A DNA stretch of 40,430 nt from JBGZFC01 sp964631255. Its GTDB lineage: Bacteria; Bacteroidota; Bacteroidia; Bacteroidales; Dysgonomonadaceae. Under the pieces are notes generated by a model, which saw only the letters and a program-made list of their open reading frames with translations, was not told where the DNA came from and did not search any database. Position 1 is the stretch's first letter; each line of letters starts with the position of its first letter. This document shows positions 22,679 to 32,156 of this stretch, piece after piece. Location: assembly GCA_964631255.1 (NCBI GenBank), contig CAZVWS010000015.1:1-40430 (forward strand), given 5' to 3'. The position numbers were made by a program, and so were the translations under genes.

Positions 22679-23275
22679 TTACAACTCTTTTTCGTTATAT
22701 TTAGGAATTTTGCCCAACTGTTTGTTTTCCTCTTGCAAAGCTCTCAAAATATCTTGGGGCGAAGCCACCACTTGCCACAACTGCCTGCAGCGGGTATCCA
22801 TGAATTTTTCTTCCATCATTTTTTCAAAAAAATCGAGCAGTAAATCATAGTAACCATTTGTGTTTAATATGATTATTGGTTTATTGTACAGTCCTAATTG
22901 TTTCCATGTGAGAATTTCTGCCAACTCCTCCAACGTGCCCAAGCCGCCAGGCAAAGCTATGACCGCATCCGAAAGTTCTGCCATCTGTTTTTTTCTATCG
23001 TGTATGGTGTCCGTAACGATGAGTTTTGTCAAACAAGGATGAAACCAGTTGGAATCTACCATAAATTGCGGAATAATCCCAATAGCAACCCCGCCGTTTT
23101 CTAATACACTATCGTTGATTGCACCCATCAATCCCGCTTTACCGGCTCCGGTGATGCAGTTGATTTGGTTTTCAGCCAAAATATGTGCCAATTCTTTGGC
23201 GGCAGTCAGGTAAATTGGGTCAATTTTTGCACTCGAAGCACAATAAATAACCACTGTTTTGGGAGTTGTGTTCAT
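22679..23275 (-). CDS. LOG-family nucleoside-5'-phosphate phosphoribohydrolase
   Basis: 198 residues, TIGR00730 type. The signature PGGLGTLEELAEIL is present with the catalytic Glu and Thr, as is an N-terminal Rossmann strand VVIYCASSAKIDPIY and the GAGKAGLMGAINDSVLENGG motif. Members hydrolyse cytokinin riboside 5'-monophosphate or other nucleotide 5'-monophosphates to base plus ribose 5-phosphate; the physiological substrate in Bacteroidetes is not established. It is the first gene of a leftward set with the DUF4271 protein and hemD, and is divergent from dgkA. Confidence 0.92.
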   Translation of the reverse strand: MNTTPKTVVIYCASSAKIDPIYLTAAKELAHILAENQINCITGAGKAGLMGAINDSVLENGGVAIGIIPQFMVDSNWFHPCLTKLIVTDTIHDRKKQMAELSDAVIALPGGLGTLEELAEILTWKQLGLYNKPIIILNTNGYYDLLLDFFEKMMEEKFMDTRCRQLWQVVASPQDILRALQEENKQLGKIPKYNEKEL

Positions 23276-23388
23276 ATTTCACTATTGTTTCCAATTGAAT
23301 TCGGGCTACAAATTTAATCAAAAAAACGAGAGTTGTTTCGTATCGTGCAGAAGATTTAAAGCTGCAGATAGATTCAAATATTTTGTAT

Positions 23389-23396
23389 TATCTTTG
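23389..23396 (+). promoter_or_regulatory. -7 element TATCTTTG for dgkA
   Basis: A perfect TAnnTTTG match 24 bp upstream of the ATG at 23421. No clear -33 is seen. Confidence 0.55.
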
Positions 23397-23420
23397 TGTA
23401 TCAAACATGAATTGGAACGG

Positions 23421-23795
23421 ATGAAAACATATTTGAGAAAACGAATCAAGTCATTTGTATATGCTTTTGGGGGAATAAAAACGCTTTTTAAAAAAACGCC
23501 AAATGCTTATATCCATCTGATAATGGCTGTTTTGGCTGTTTTATTGGGCTTTTTGTTTAAAATTGCCGCCCACGAATGGTTGGCGATAATCGTGGTAATT
23601 GGTTTGGTTTTTGCTTTGGAAGCAATGAATACAGCTATAGAAACTTTGTCTGATTTCGCGTGTAAAAAAAACATGCATCCGTCTATAAAAGCCGTGAAAG
23701 ATTTGGCTGCCGGCGGTGTCTTATTGGCTGCCATGGCGGCATTGGTTGTTGGAATAGTTGTCTTTTTACCTAAAATTATAGAGTGGATACGATGA
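23421..23795 (+). CDS. dgkA: Diacylglycerol/undecaprenol kinase, DgkA family
   Basis: About 124 residues from the ATG at 23421, the usual DgkA length; the in-frame extension back to 23259 lacks family features and overlaps the promoter. Motifs: EAMNTAIETLSD (the catalytic EAxNTAIE signature) and VKDLAAGGVLLAAMAA (KDxAAGxV). Three transmembrane helices follow an N-terminal amphipathic helix. It phosphorylates a membrane lipid, either undecaprenol as in Gram-positives or diacylglycerol; which one cannot be told from sequence. Its stop overlaps the next gene start as ATGA, so it is translationally coupled to the helicase-like gene. Confidence 0.9.
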   Translation: MKTYLRKRIKSFVYAFGGIKTLFKKTPNAYIHLIMAVLAVLLGFLFKIAAHEWLAIIVVIGLVFALEAMNTAIETLSDFACKKNMHPSIKAVKDLAAGGVLLAAMAALVVGIVVFLPKIIEWIR

Positions 23796-26700
23796 AGGAC
23801 AATGATTTGTATTTGTCGGAAATAGAGTCTATTGCAGGGCAAAATGTTTTTGCCAATGAAAAAATGCTGCTTCTTAAAAATTTGTTGGAGCGGTTTTGTA
23901 AAGAGATTACTGCCGACGAAGTGGTGCAATTCCCCAATTTCTTTTCTCGCTTGGTTTTTATTTCACAGAAGTTGCGTCTGTCCAAACAATTGGAGTGGAA
24001 ACTGCAAAATATAAGAGTTACAGCCAACAAGATAAGAAAAAAATCTACTTCAGTTGAAGAACAAACTTATATACAGGCAGAGCGGGCGGTTCTTGATTTG
24101 ATTGCTATTGCGTCGGGGAAAAACGCGCCTCGCGAATTGCACGATATTTCTCCCGATTATCTCATTGAAAAAGAATCGTATATACGAGCACACATTCAAT
24201 CTATTGACCGACAAAACAAACAGATTTATTGCATTGCCGAAAATTCTATCCACAGCCAAACTGTGGTAAAATATGGTGTTACCCCTGAAAATGTGGCACT
24301 CGATACTTCCGTTGACCTGTTTTGGGAAGGAGCGCAGATAAATATCATCGATTTTACGGTGGACAAAAATGGCTATTTGGTGCCAAAACTTCTTGTTTTA
24401 GAACCCGATTATTTGATTGATGCATCGGCTTTGGCAGAGTGTTTTCAAGATTTTTGTGTTACACCTATGCACTATTTTCGGAACAAATTTGAAGGTGTAA
24501 AAAATAGTTCGCACCTGCTTTTAGGAAATTTGGCAAACTTTTTTCTCGACGAGTTGGTCTTTGCCGAAAACCCGATGGAATTAAGTTTTGATGAAACTTT
24601 TTTGGGTTCTTTCAAAAAATCTCCTTTTGAGTACACCAGTTGCAAAGATATAGCCGAAACACCCGATTTCATAGCATTTATGGAAAAAGCCCAATCGCAA
24701 TTTCAAAATATNNNNNNNNNNNNNNNNNNNNNNNNNNNNNNNNNNNNNNNNNNNNNNNNNNNNNNNNNNNNNNNNNNNNNNNNNNNNNNNNNNNNNNNNN
24801 NNNNNNNNNNNATCTATCGTTTTTTGATTGAGAGCGTGTTTGGAGCAAAATTTAGGCAAATAGATGCGGCAATACTTTACTCGTCGGGTAAAAATGAGGG
24901 CGAAAATCTACGCTTCGTGGCTACCTATCATGAATTAGAGAAAGAGATTATCAATGTCCGAAATTTGGTTGTAGCAAATGAGTACAAGCTGATGAACGGC
25001 GACCTATCTACGGTAGAAAATTTGTTTCAACATCTGTTCGATACGGCTGTATTTGCCAAAAAAACAGCAACCTTTTATCCCGAAAAATTACAAAAAATAA
25101 AAGCCGTTCTACAACAATGTACTCCTTTGGAATTGGATTATTTTTATCGTTTCACGATTTTTATTTCTCGTGAACTTTATCTGCAAAAAATTGGCGACAC
25201 GGCATACGAATCGCCAACCGGAACGGCATCGTTGTGGAATAGCGATTTTCAGGAACGTGCCGACGCTTTGGATGTTTTATACGATTTGTCAATTGATGCC
25301 ATTAACGATTCGGGCAACGATATGCTTGTCATTTTTAAACGAACACGTACTGAAAACGAGATAGTCAATTTCCGCGAGGGTGAAATTTGCATTGTATATC
25401 CCCGAAACAAAGAGGCTGACGATGTGCTGAGCACACAGATTTTGAAAGGCAGTATTATTGGCATAACACCTGATTATGTAGAAGTTAGGTTTAGATACAA
25501 GCAGCGCAATCGGGATTTCTTTGAAAAAAATACCTTTTGGGCGATAGAACACGATAGACTCGATTCATCTGTAAACGGTATGTATGGCAATCTTTTCAGC
25601 TTTTTGCAGGCTCCGCCCGAAAAACGCGACTTATTTTTAGGGATTACAGCGCCTCAATCGCGAGAAGTGGATACATCCGAAGCCGTTTATCCCGAAAATA
25701 TTATCCGGAAAGCATTGGCAGCAGACGACTATTTTTTGGTAGTAGGTCCGCCGGGTTCAGGAAAAACATCCATTTTTGCCCGACGTCTCATGGAAGAATT
25801 GTATGCCGATTCGGCAAAAAATATTTTGGTACTTGCCTACACCAATCGGGCGGTAGATGAGTTGTGCGACGCCATACACGATGCTTTTGGATGCAAAGAC
25901 CAACCTTGTGATAAATATATCCGGGTAGGAACGAGTTTGTCTTGTGCCGAACGATTCAGAGACAGACTGTTGCAGAATATTGCAGAGCAAGCGGATAACC
26001 GGCATTCGATAAAAAAAACAATTGAAAATACACGCATCTTTGTTTCTACCGTTGCATCGATAAACGGGAAAACCGAGTTGTTCGATTTGAAACAGTTTGA
26101 TGTAGCCATCGTGGACGAGGCTTCACAAATACTCGAACCACAAATTATTGGTATTCTGCCACATTTTAAGAAAACGATTTTTATTGGCGATCACAACCAG
26201 TTGGCTGCCATTGTATTGCAAAAAGAATTGCACTCTACGATTAAAGACAAATCGCTGTTAGATGCCGGGTTTGTGGATTGCAGAGAATCGCTTTTTGAAC
26301 GACTAATCAGAAGATGTATTCAAAACAATTGGGACAATGCCTACGCCATTCTCAACCAACAAGGTCGCATGCACCGGGAAATTGGGGCATTTGCAGGAAA
26401 ATATTTTTACGACGATAATCTTTTCCCGGCGTTGGATTGGCAAAAGGAGAAACTTGCATTGCAGGAATTGAACAATGGGACTATTTTTCATCAGACGGTT
26501 GCAAAAAACAGAGTAGCCTTTTTTTCTACCGAAAATATGGTTTCCAATCAAATTTCCAATAAAATAAACGAAGCCGAAGCCGAAGCAATTGTGTCGCTAA
26601 TAATATCGTTAATAGATGTTTATAAAACAAACGATTTGCCTTTGGAAATGAAGAATATTGGTGTCATTGCGCCTTATCGAAACCAAATTGCGCTGATTCG

Positions 26701-26998
26701 GCACAAGTTGTCGGAAGTGGGTGTGCCCCATCGGGAGGAGATTTTGATAGATACCATCGAGCGATTTCAAGGCAGTCAGCGCGATATAATTCTCATCTCG
26801 TTTTGCGTGAACAGACCGTATCAATTGCGCTTTCTAAGCAATTTGAATGCCGAAGGCAGTGTGGATAGAAAACTGAATGTTACGCTCACACGCGCTCGCC
26901 AACAGATGTTTATGGTGGGAAATGCCCAAATACTGAAACAGAACAAGATTTATGCCAACTTGCTTCGTTTTTGGAATGAGCAGATAATTGTTTTGTGA
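23792..26998 (+). CDS. DNA2/UPF1-like SF1 helicase with nuclease-like N-terminal half
   Basis: About 1,068 residues as assembled, interrupted by 100 N at residues about 307-340. The C-terminal half is an SF1B helicase: Walker A GPPGSGKT, VDEASQILEPQI (DEAS), GDHNQLAAIV, GRMHREIGAF, IGVIAPYRNQIALIR, IERFQGSQRDIILIS and NVTLTRARQQMFMVG. The N-terminal half has the layout of Bacteroidetes Dna2 homologues, with a Cas4-like PD-(D/E)XK nuclease fold. The segment after the gap (RFLIESVFGAKFRQIDAAIL) matches the part following the nuclease motif, so the catalytic Asp and ExK would lie in the missing DNA. The start is the ATG overlapping the dgkA stop (ATGA); a GTG at 23783 is possible. Likely a role in replication or repair. 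Confidence 0.85.
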   Translation: MKDNDLYLSEIESIAGQNVFANEKMLLLKNLLERFCKEITADEVVQFPNFFSRLVFISQKLRLSKQLEWKLQNIRVTANKIRKKSTSVEEQTYIQAERAVLDLIAIASGKNAPRELHDISPDYLIEKESYIRAHIQSIDRQNKQIYCIAENSIHSQTVVKYGVTPENVALDTSVDLFWEGAQINIIDFTVDKNGYLVPKLLVLEPDYLIDASALAECFQDFCVTPMHYFRNKFEGVKNSSHLLLGNLANFFLDELVFAENPMELSFDETFLGSFKKSPFEYTSCKDIAETPDFIAFMEKAQSQFQNXXXXXXXXXXXXXXXXXXXXXXXXXXXXXXXXXXIYRFLIESVFGAKFRQIDAAILYSSGKNEGENLRFVATYHELEKEIINVRNLVVANEYKLMNGDLSTVENLFQHLFDTAVFAKKTATFYPEKLQKIKAVLQQCTPLELDYFYRFTIFISRELYLQKIGDTAYESPTGTASLWNSDFQERADALDVLYDLSIDAINDSGNDMLVIFKRTRTENEIVNFREGEICIVYPRNKEADDVLSTQILKGSIIGITPDYVEVRFRYKQRNRDFFEKNTFWAIEHDRLDSSVNGMYGNLFSFLQAPPEKRDLFLGITAPQSREVDTSEAVYPENIIRKALAADDYFLVVGPPGSGKTSIFARRLMEELYADSAKNILVLAYTNRAVDELCDAIHDAFGCKDQPCDKYIRVGTSLSCAERFRDRLLQNIAEQADNRHSIKKTIENTRIFVSTVASINGKTELFDLKQFDVAIVDEASQILEPQIIGILPHFKKTIFIGDHNQLAAIVLQKELHSTIKDKSLLDAGFVDCRESLFERLIRRCIQNNWDNAYAILNQQGRMHREIGAFAGKYFYDDNLFPALDWQKEKLALQELNNGTIFHQTVAKNRVAFFSTENMVSNQISNKINEAEAEAIVSLIISLIDVYKTNDLPLEMKNIGVIAPYRNQIALIRHKLSEVGVPHREEILIDTIERFQGSQRDIILISFCVNRPYQLRFLSNLNAEGSVDRKLNVTLTRARQQMFMVGNAQILKQNKIYANLLRFWNEQIIVL
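24712..24811. other. Assembly gap of 100 N inside the helicase gene
   Basis: Exactly 100 undetermined bases, a conventional placeholder for a gap of unknown size. The frame stays open across it, but 100 is not a multiple of three, so the flanking frames match only because of where each side was joined. The real missing length is unknown. Confidence 0.95.
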
Positions 26999-27046
26999 AA
27001 TTCTTTGTTTTGGAAAAGTAGATAAATCGAGTGAAGTAATCATTTA

Positions 27047-28366
27047 TTATTTCTGCCCAATACCTTTATGCACAAATCCGTAGGATGCCAAATCTTCTTT
27101 GTGGTAAATATTGCGTCCGTCGATAACCAAATGGGAATTCATTATTTTTTTCAGAATTTCCCAATTAGGCATTCTAAATTCTTTCCACTCGGTTGGCACA
27201 ATAATGGCATCGGCATCATTGGCTGCATCGTAAATGTCGGTTGCATAATATACCGTATCGGCAAAATATTTTCGCGCTTCGTCCATGGCTGCCGGGTCGT
27301 AAACCCGCACTTTAACTTCATTTTTCAACAGGTTGGAAATAAGCGAAATAGACGGGGCGTCGCGCATATCGTCGGTTTCCGGTTTAAACGACAATCCCCA
27401 CACTGCCACAGTTTTTCCTTTGATTTCGCCACCAAAAAAATGGTTGAATTTGTGGAAAAGTATTTTTTTCTGCAAATTGTTAACCTGTTCTACCGCTTTC
27501 AAAACCTGCATTTCGTAACCTACATTTTCAGCAACTCTGATGATGGCTCTTATGTCTTTCGGAAAACAACTGCCGCCATATCCGCATCCGGGATATAGAA
27601 AACTGCGCCCAATGCGTGAGTCGCTTCCCATGCCTTTGCGCACCATATTTACATCGGCACCCACCAATTCGCAAAGGTTGGCAATATCGTTCATGAAGCT
27701 GATGCGTGTTGCCAACATAGCGTTGGATGCATATTTGGTCATTTCGGAAGAGAGAATATCCATGAATATTACCCGGAAATTATTCAAAAGGAAAGGACGA
27801 TATAGCCTGGTCATCAATTCTTTGGCTCGTTCGGTCTCTACGCCTACCACCACCCGGTCGGGGCTCATGAAATCGTCTACGGCTGCACCTTCTTTCAGAA
27901 ATTCGGGATTGGAGGCAATATCAAACTCGAGTTGATGCAGTCCGCGCTGCTCCAATTTGTTGTTCACTATTTGGCGCACCCGATGCGAAGTTCCCACAGG
28001 AACGGTACTTTTGGTAACAATGAGTATTGGTTTGGTTATGTGATTTCCAATCGTTTCGGCTACACTATGCACATAAGACAAATCGGCATTGCCATCCTCG
28101 TCAGACGGAGTGCCTACGGCAATAAATAGAATCTCTATTTCGTTGAGAACAGAGGTTAGGTCGGTTGTGAAGCGCAGTCTTTGGGCTTCTCGGTTTCTTT
28201 CTACTATTGTTTTGAGTCCCGGTTCGTAAATGGGAATTATTCCTTGGTTTAGCTGAGCAATTTTTGCTTCATCAATATCTACACAAGTTACATTTACACC
28301 CATTTCGGCAAAGCATGCTCCCGAAACTAATCCCACGTATCCTGTTCCTACAACTGCTATTCTCAT
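27047..28366 (-). CDS. ugd: UDP-glucose 6-dehydrogenase
   Basis: 439 residues, normal length. It oxidises UDP-glucose to UDP-glucuronate with NAD+, supplying precursors for capsule, exopolysaccharide or lipid modification. The NAD-binding loop is VGTGYVGLVSGACFAEMG, the central domain has NPEFLKEGAAVDDFMSPDRV, and the catalytic cysteine is in GCGYGGSCFPKDI. The C-terminal domain has VWGLSFKPETDDMRDAPS. UDP-N-acetylmannosamine dehydrogenases share this layout, but the motifs here fit the UDP-glucose type best. It stands alone, convergent with the helicase gene and separated from the upstream permease gene by about 60 bp. Confidence 0.95.
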   Translation of the reverse strand: MRIAVVGTGYVGLVSGACFAEMGVNVTCVDIDEAKIAQLNQGIIPIYEPGLKTIVERNREAQRLRFTTDLTSVLNEIEILFIAVGTPSDEDGNADLSYVHSVAETIGNHITKPILIVTKSTVPVGTSHRVRQIVNNKLEQRGLHQLEFDIASNPEFLKEGAAVDDFMSPDRVVVGVETERAKELMTRLYRPFLLNNFRVIFMDILSSEMTKYASNAMLATRISFMNDIANLCELVGADVNMVRKGMGSDSRIGRSFLYPGCGYGGSCFPKDIRAIIRVAENVGYEMQVLKAVEQVNNLQKKILFHKFNHFFGGEIKGKTVAVWGLSFKPETDDMRDAPSISLISNLLKNEVKVRVYDPAAMDEARKYFADTVYYATDIYDAANDADAIIVPTEWKEFRMPNWEILKKIMNSHLVIDGRNIYHKEDLASYGFVHKGIGQK

Positions 28367-28425
28367 ATTGTTTAAAAAAAATGTTATCTATTTTGAATTG
28401 TAATTTATTGAAAAAATTTTCTCCG

Positions 28426-29655
28426 TTACTTGGCGTTCAAATTTTTCCTTAAATTATTTACCGGGTAGAGTATGGTTATCAATGAAAAAAAGCTAACCAC
28501 CACGAAAACCGTAACGATATCCCAGAATTTCACGATTACCGGGTAGGCATCAATAATATATGCACCGGGCGTGTTACTTAGCTTGATAATTCCAAAATGT
28601 TGCTGCAACAGACAGATTGTGAGCCCGATAATTATTCCGGAAACAATACCCAAAAGTGTTATCATCCAGCCTTCGTAAAGAAAAATGTGGATAATGAGCC
28701 GATTGGATGCTCCCAAGTTTTGCAGGCTTACAATATCGTCTTTTTTTTCTACAATCAGCATCGAGAGTGAACCAACCACATTGAAAACGGCAATGAGCAT
28801 GATAAAAGTCAGAATCAGAAATGTTACCCATTTTTCTATCTGCAACATTCTGAACGACTCCTTTTGCTGCTCGTATCGGTCTTCTACCAGAAAATCATCT
28901 CCCAATATTTTTTTAATTTCCGCTTTCGTGTCTTGTAATGATGCATCGGGTTTCAATCGGATACTGATTGAAGAAACTTCGTTGTCGTACTGAAACAACT
29001 CGCGCGCAAACTTTATTGGAACAATGGCAATCATATTGTCGTATGCCGGCTGATTGAGCGAGAATACACCGATGATATAAAGCAAATCGCTCGAGAAAGC
29101 ATTAGACGGATTGGCTGCATTGATTGATACGTTGCGTTTGGGCGCATAAATCTCGAGTTGGCTTGTGGAACCGGCTCGTGCGCCCAATGTCATAGCCAGA
29201 TCGGTGCCAATGGTGGCAAAATTTACGCTATCGCGCGATTGCAGAAAAAACTCTCCTTCCACAATCAGCTTGTCCATATCTGCAATGAGATGAATATCTT
29301 CCGAAACACCCATTACCAAAGCCGGAACCTGCCTGTCTTTGTATTGGATGAGGGCGTTCTCTTGCAACGTTTCCGATATAAATTCTACTCCGTTTGTTTG
29401 CAACGCTTTGTCGAATATTTCGGTGTGGTAATCGAATACTTTTCCTTTGACGGGCGTAATTTTTAAATCGGGATCGAACGAGCTGAACTGATTTTCTACA
29501 ATTCCCGCGAATCCGTTGAAAACAGACAATACACAAATCATTGCCATGGTCGCAATACCAATGCCAAACACCGATATAAAGGAGATTATATTGATGGCGT
29601 TGTGCGATTTTTTGGAGAAAAGATAACGGCGCGCGATGAAAAATGAAACGTTCAT
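28426..29655 (-). CDS. ABC transporter permease, LolC/LolE (FtsX) family
   Basis: 409 residues. One N-terminal transmembrane helix (NIISFISVFGIGIATMAMICV) precedes a large periplasmic domain, then three C-terminal helices, the standard MacB/FtsX layout. The N terminus SFFIARRYLFSKKSHNAINII is the LolC/LolE signature. These permeases, with an ATPase partner, extract lipoproteins from the inner membrane; no ATPase gene lies beside it, so the partner must be encoded elsewhere. It is the last gene of the aroQ-pyk-O-methyltransferase-rbfA run, starting about 35 bp after rbfA. A different FtsX-type exporter remains possible. Confidence 0.85.
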   Translation of the reverse strand: MNVSFFIARRYLFSKKSHNAINIISFISVFGIGIATMAMICVLSVFNGFAGIVENQFSSFDPDLKITPVKGKVFDYHTEIFDKALQTNGVEFISETLQENALIQYKDRQVPALVMGVSEDIHLIADMDKLIVEGEFFLQSRDSVNFATIGTDLAMTLGARAGSTSQLEIYAPKRNVSINAANPSNAFSSDLLYIIGVFSLNQPAYDNMIAIVPIKFARELFQYDNEVSSISIRLKPDASLQDTKAEIKKILGDDFLVEDRYEQQKESFRMLQIEKWVTFLILTFIMLIAVFNVVGSLSMLIVEKKDDIVSLQNLGASNRLIIHIFLYEGWMITLLGIVSGIIIGLTICLLQQHFGIIKLSNTPGAYIIDAYPVIVKFWDIVTVFVVVSFFSLITILYPVNNLRKNLNAK

Positions 29656-29689
29656 GTTGTTTGTTTGAAAATCAGATTTGCGGCAACAG

Positions 29690-30022
29690 CTATTTCAGCA
29701 ATTTGTCGATATTGTCGATATAATCGAGCGAATCGTCTATGTGAAATTTTAAGTCGGGCACAATGCGCAACTGTTTTCCCACTCTTTTTCCCAATTCATA
29801 GCGTACCGATTTCACGTTGTCAGAAATGTTTTGCAACAACTCTTCTGCTTTTTCCGATGGAAAGACGCTGAGATTGGCATGTGCCAAACCCAAATCGGGT
29901 GTAACACGGACGCCGGTTACCGAAATGAGTACACCGGGCATTTTCTTGGTTTCTATCAGAAATATTTCGCTTAACTCTTTCTGAATAAGTCTATTTATTT
30001 TTTGTTGTCTGTTCGATTCCAT
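29690..30022 (-). CDS. rbfA: 30S ribosome-binding factor RbfA
   Basis: 110 residues, normal length. It binds the pre-30S particle and helps 16S rRNA maturation, especially at low temperature. The KH-like core shows QKINRLIQKELSEIF, SVTGVRVTPDLGLAHANLSV and LRIVPDLKFHIDDSLDYID, all family features. It lies between the O-methyltransferase gene (4-bp gap) and the LolC/E-type permease gene, an order found in other Bacteroidales. Confidence 0.95.
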   Translation of the reverse strand: MESNRQQKINRLIQKELSEIFLIETKKMPGVLISVTGVRVTPDLGLAHANLSVFPSEKAEELLQNISDNVKSVRYELGKRVGKQLRIVPDLKFHIDDSLDYIDNIDKLLK

Positions 30023-30025
30023 TTT

Positions 30026-30661
30026 TTATTTCTTTTGAATGATGGTAAGTCCGTCTCGCACGGGCAATATTACTTTTTCTACACGTTGGTCGTTTGCTAA
30101 TTTTTCATTGAAGGCGACAATACCTTTGGTTTGCCAATCGTTTTCGGCTATTGTTTCTACCACTTTGCCGTGCCAAAGCGTGTTGTCGGCGATGATAAAT
30201 CCCCGTGGCGAAATTTTCGGGAGTATCAACTCATATATTTTCCAATAATTGCGTTTGTTGCCATCCATGAATACCATATCGAAATACGCGTCGTCAAAAT
30301 TAGGTACAATTACTTTCGCGTCGCCTACATGTAATGTTATTTTATCTGAAAAATAGCTTTGTTTGAGATATTTGCGGATGAAATCCTCCATCTCATCATC
30401 AATTTCTATGGTGTGCAATTGTGCCTCCTCGCCCAACCCTTCCGCCATACACAAAGCAGAATATCCGGTAAAAGTGCCTATTTCCAATACACGATTGGGA
30501 CGAATCATCTGCACCAGCATTTTTAGCAATCGGCCTTGCAAGTGTCCCGAAATCATACTGCCATGCAGTAGTTTCACTTGCGCCTCCCGATACATGGCGG
30601 CAAGCAAAGGCGGTTCGGGTTCAATGTGTGCCAAAATATATTCGTCGATGGTTGGATGCAT
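30026..30661 (-). CDS. Class I O-methyltransferase (catechol/caffeoyl-CoA type)
   Basis: About 211 residues from the ATG at 30661. A longer frame to 30835 is rejected because the extra residues overlap pyk and look non-coding. Motifs of the Methyltransf_3 family: VLEIGTFTGYSALCMAEGL (SAM loop), TIEIDDE, DMVFMDGNKRNYWKIYEL (metal-binding Asp) and GFIIADNTLWHGKV (second metal ligand pair). The enzyme methylates a hydroxyl group; the substrate in Bacteroidetes is unknown. It starts 22 bp after the pyk stop and ends 3 bp before rbfA, so it belongs to the same operon. Confidence 0.92.
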   Translation of the reverse strand: MHPTIDEYILAHIEPEPPLLAAMYREAQVKLLHGSMISGHLQGRLLKMLVQMIRPNRVLEIGTFTGYSALCMAEGLGEEAQLHTIEIDDEMEDFIRKYLKQSYFSDKITLHVGDAKVIVPNFDDAYFDMVFMDGNKRNYWKIYELILPKISPRGFIIADNTLWHGKVVETIAENDWQTKGIVAFNEKLANDQRVEKVILPVRDGLTIIQKK

Positions 30662-30683
30662 TTTCTTTCTCTCCCTTGTTTTG

Positions 30684-32156
30684 TTAATCGGTGTAGTCGG
30701 GTAGGTTGTATTTTTCTTTTGCCTCCAATATTTTGTACACTTCCGATATGTCCAAATAGGTAGTTCCGCCGGTTTCGCCAAAGCTTCCACCCAAATATGC
30801 AATTCGGTCTGTTGGTTCAATGCGGTTGCTATCAATTAGTTTTTTAATGGCATCGACAAAATAAGCTCTTCTGCTCACTTTGGTATTCCCATCGCCTTTG
30901 CCCCATAAGTGTTCTGCCCAAATGCCGTACGAGAGCGAAAGTTCGCGTGCCAATCGTTCGGTTGTGGTAATGGCATAAACCGGACTTTTGCCTCTAAAGG
31001 CAGCCAAAACCCGCGCCGTGCGCCCGGTGTGGCTATCTGTTACGATGGCTTTCACGTTTAAGCGGAGCGATGATTTCACTGCCTGTTTGGCAAGAAATTC
31101 GGTAACTTCGCGGTCGTCGTCCTGGTTGTATGGTACCCGAATATCGTTTTCCGATAGTTTCGTCTGTTCTGCTTCGTAGGCAGCTTTTGCCATGGTTCGC
31201 ACGGCTTCTACCGGATATTTGCCGTAGGCAGTTTCACCACTCAGCATGATGGCATCGGTTCGGTAGTAGATGGCATTGGCAATATCGGTAATTTCGGCAC
31301 GTGTGGGTCGCGGGTTATGAATCATGGAGTGTAGCATTTGGGTTGCCACGATAACCGGTTTTTTGTGTCGGATAGCATTTCTTATCAAAATACGTTGTAT
31401 GCCGGGTATTTTTTCTTGTTCCACCTCTATACCCAAATCGCCACGGGCAATCATGATACCGTATGCTGCTTCCAAAATTTCGCATACATTATCTACCCCT
31501 TCTTGGTTCTCGATTTTAGCGATAATTTTTATTGGACTTTGCAATTCGTCCAGAATCTCTTGTACAGCAAGTACATCCTCTTTGCTGCGAACAAATGAGT
31601 GGGCGATGAAATCGATATCGAGTTTTGCGGCGAGGGCAATAAATTTTTTGTCGCGTTCGGTTATCGCAGGCAAATTGATGCGTACGCCCGGTATGTTCAC
31701 GCTTTTTCTGCTGCCAACCACGCCGTCATTTTGCACGCTGCAAAGTAAGTAATCGGGGAAAATCTCTATTACTTTCAAATCGATTTCGCCATCGTCAATC
31801 AAAATATCGTCGTCCACGTTCATCTGTTGTACGATGTCGGGATACGACACAAAAATGGTGTCATTTGTAGAAACTGCTGTAGGATTTCCTGCCAATTTTA
31901 TGCGTTCGCCGGTTTTCAAACTGATGGGGTTGATTGCGGTGGTAGTACGTATTTCGGGACCTTTTGTGTCTATCAGAATGGCAATCTGATTGGAAACTTG
32001 GCGCACGTTGCGGATAATTTTGGTAAATCCCTCTTCGTCCAAATGCGCCGTGTTGAGCCTCACCACGTTCATTCCGGCTTCAAACAGTTGTTGGATAAAA
32101 ACGGTTTCGCATCTCTTGTCTGAGATGGTTGCTATGATTTTGGTATGTTTATGCAT
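30684..32156 (-). CDS. pyk: Pyruvate kinase
   Basis: About 490 residues from the ATG at 32156. It converts phosphoenolpyruvate and ADP to pyruvate and ATP, the last step of glycolysis. Seen: the N-terminal TKIIATISDK and AGMNVVRLNTAH, DTKGPEIRTT, the catalytic Lys motif IKIIAKIENQEGVDN, the metal-binding MIARGDLGIEV, PVIVATQMLHSMIHNPRPTR and DAIMLSGETAYGKYPVEAV. The C-terminal domain continues to the end, so it is full length. The start overlaps the aroQ stop by eight bases (ATGCATAA), showing translational coupling; a longer start would run inside aroQ. Confidence 0.97.
   Translation of the reverse strand: MHKHTKIIATISDKRCETVFIQQLFEAGMNVVRLNTAHLDEEGFTKIIRNVRQVSNQIAILIDTKGPEIRTTTAINPISLKTGERIKLAGNPTAVSTNDTIFVSYPDIVQQMNVDDDILIDDGEIDLKVIEIFPDYLLCSVQNDGVVGSRKSVNIPGVRINLPAITERDKKFIALAAKLDIDFIAHSFVRSKEDVLAVQEILDELQSPIKIIAKIENQEGVDNVCEILEAAYGIMIARGDLGIEVEQEKIPGIQRILIRNAIRHKKPVIVATQMLHSMIHNPRPTRAEITDIANAIYYRTDAIMLSGETAYGKYPVEAVRTMAKAAYEAEQTKLSENDIRVPYNQDDDREVTEFLAKQAVKSSLRLNVKAIVTDSHTGRTARVLAAFRGKSPVYAITTTERLARELSLSYGIWAEHLWGKGDGNTKVSRRAYFVDAIKKLIDSNRIEPTDRIAYLGGSFGETGGTTYLDISEVYKILEAKEKYNLPDYTD

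Noticed and set aside
23259..23420. N-terminal extension of DgkA
   Set aside because: It covers the divergent promoter region and the LOG-gene start, and encodes residues unlike the family.
24581..24859. Frames running through the N gap on either strand
   Set aside because: Undetermined bases cannot support coding; only the helicase frame is backed by sequence on both sides.
30662..30835. N-terminal extension of the O-methyltransferase
   Set aside because: It would overlap pyk by about 150 bp and lacks family similarity; the ATG at 30661 gives a normal N terminus.
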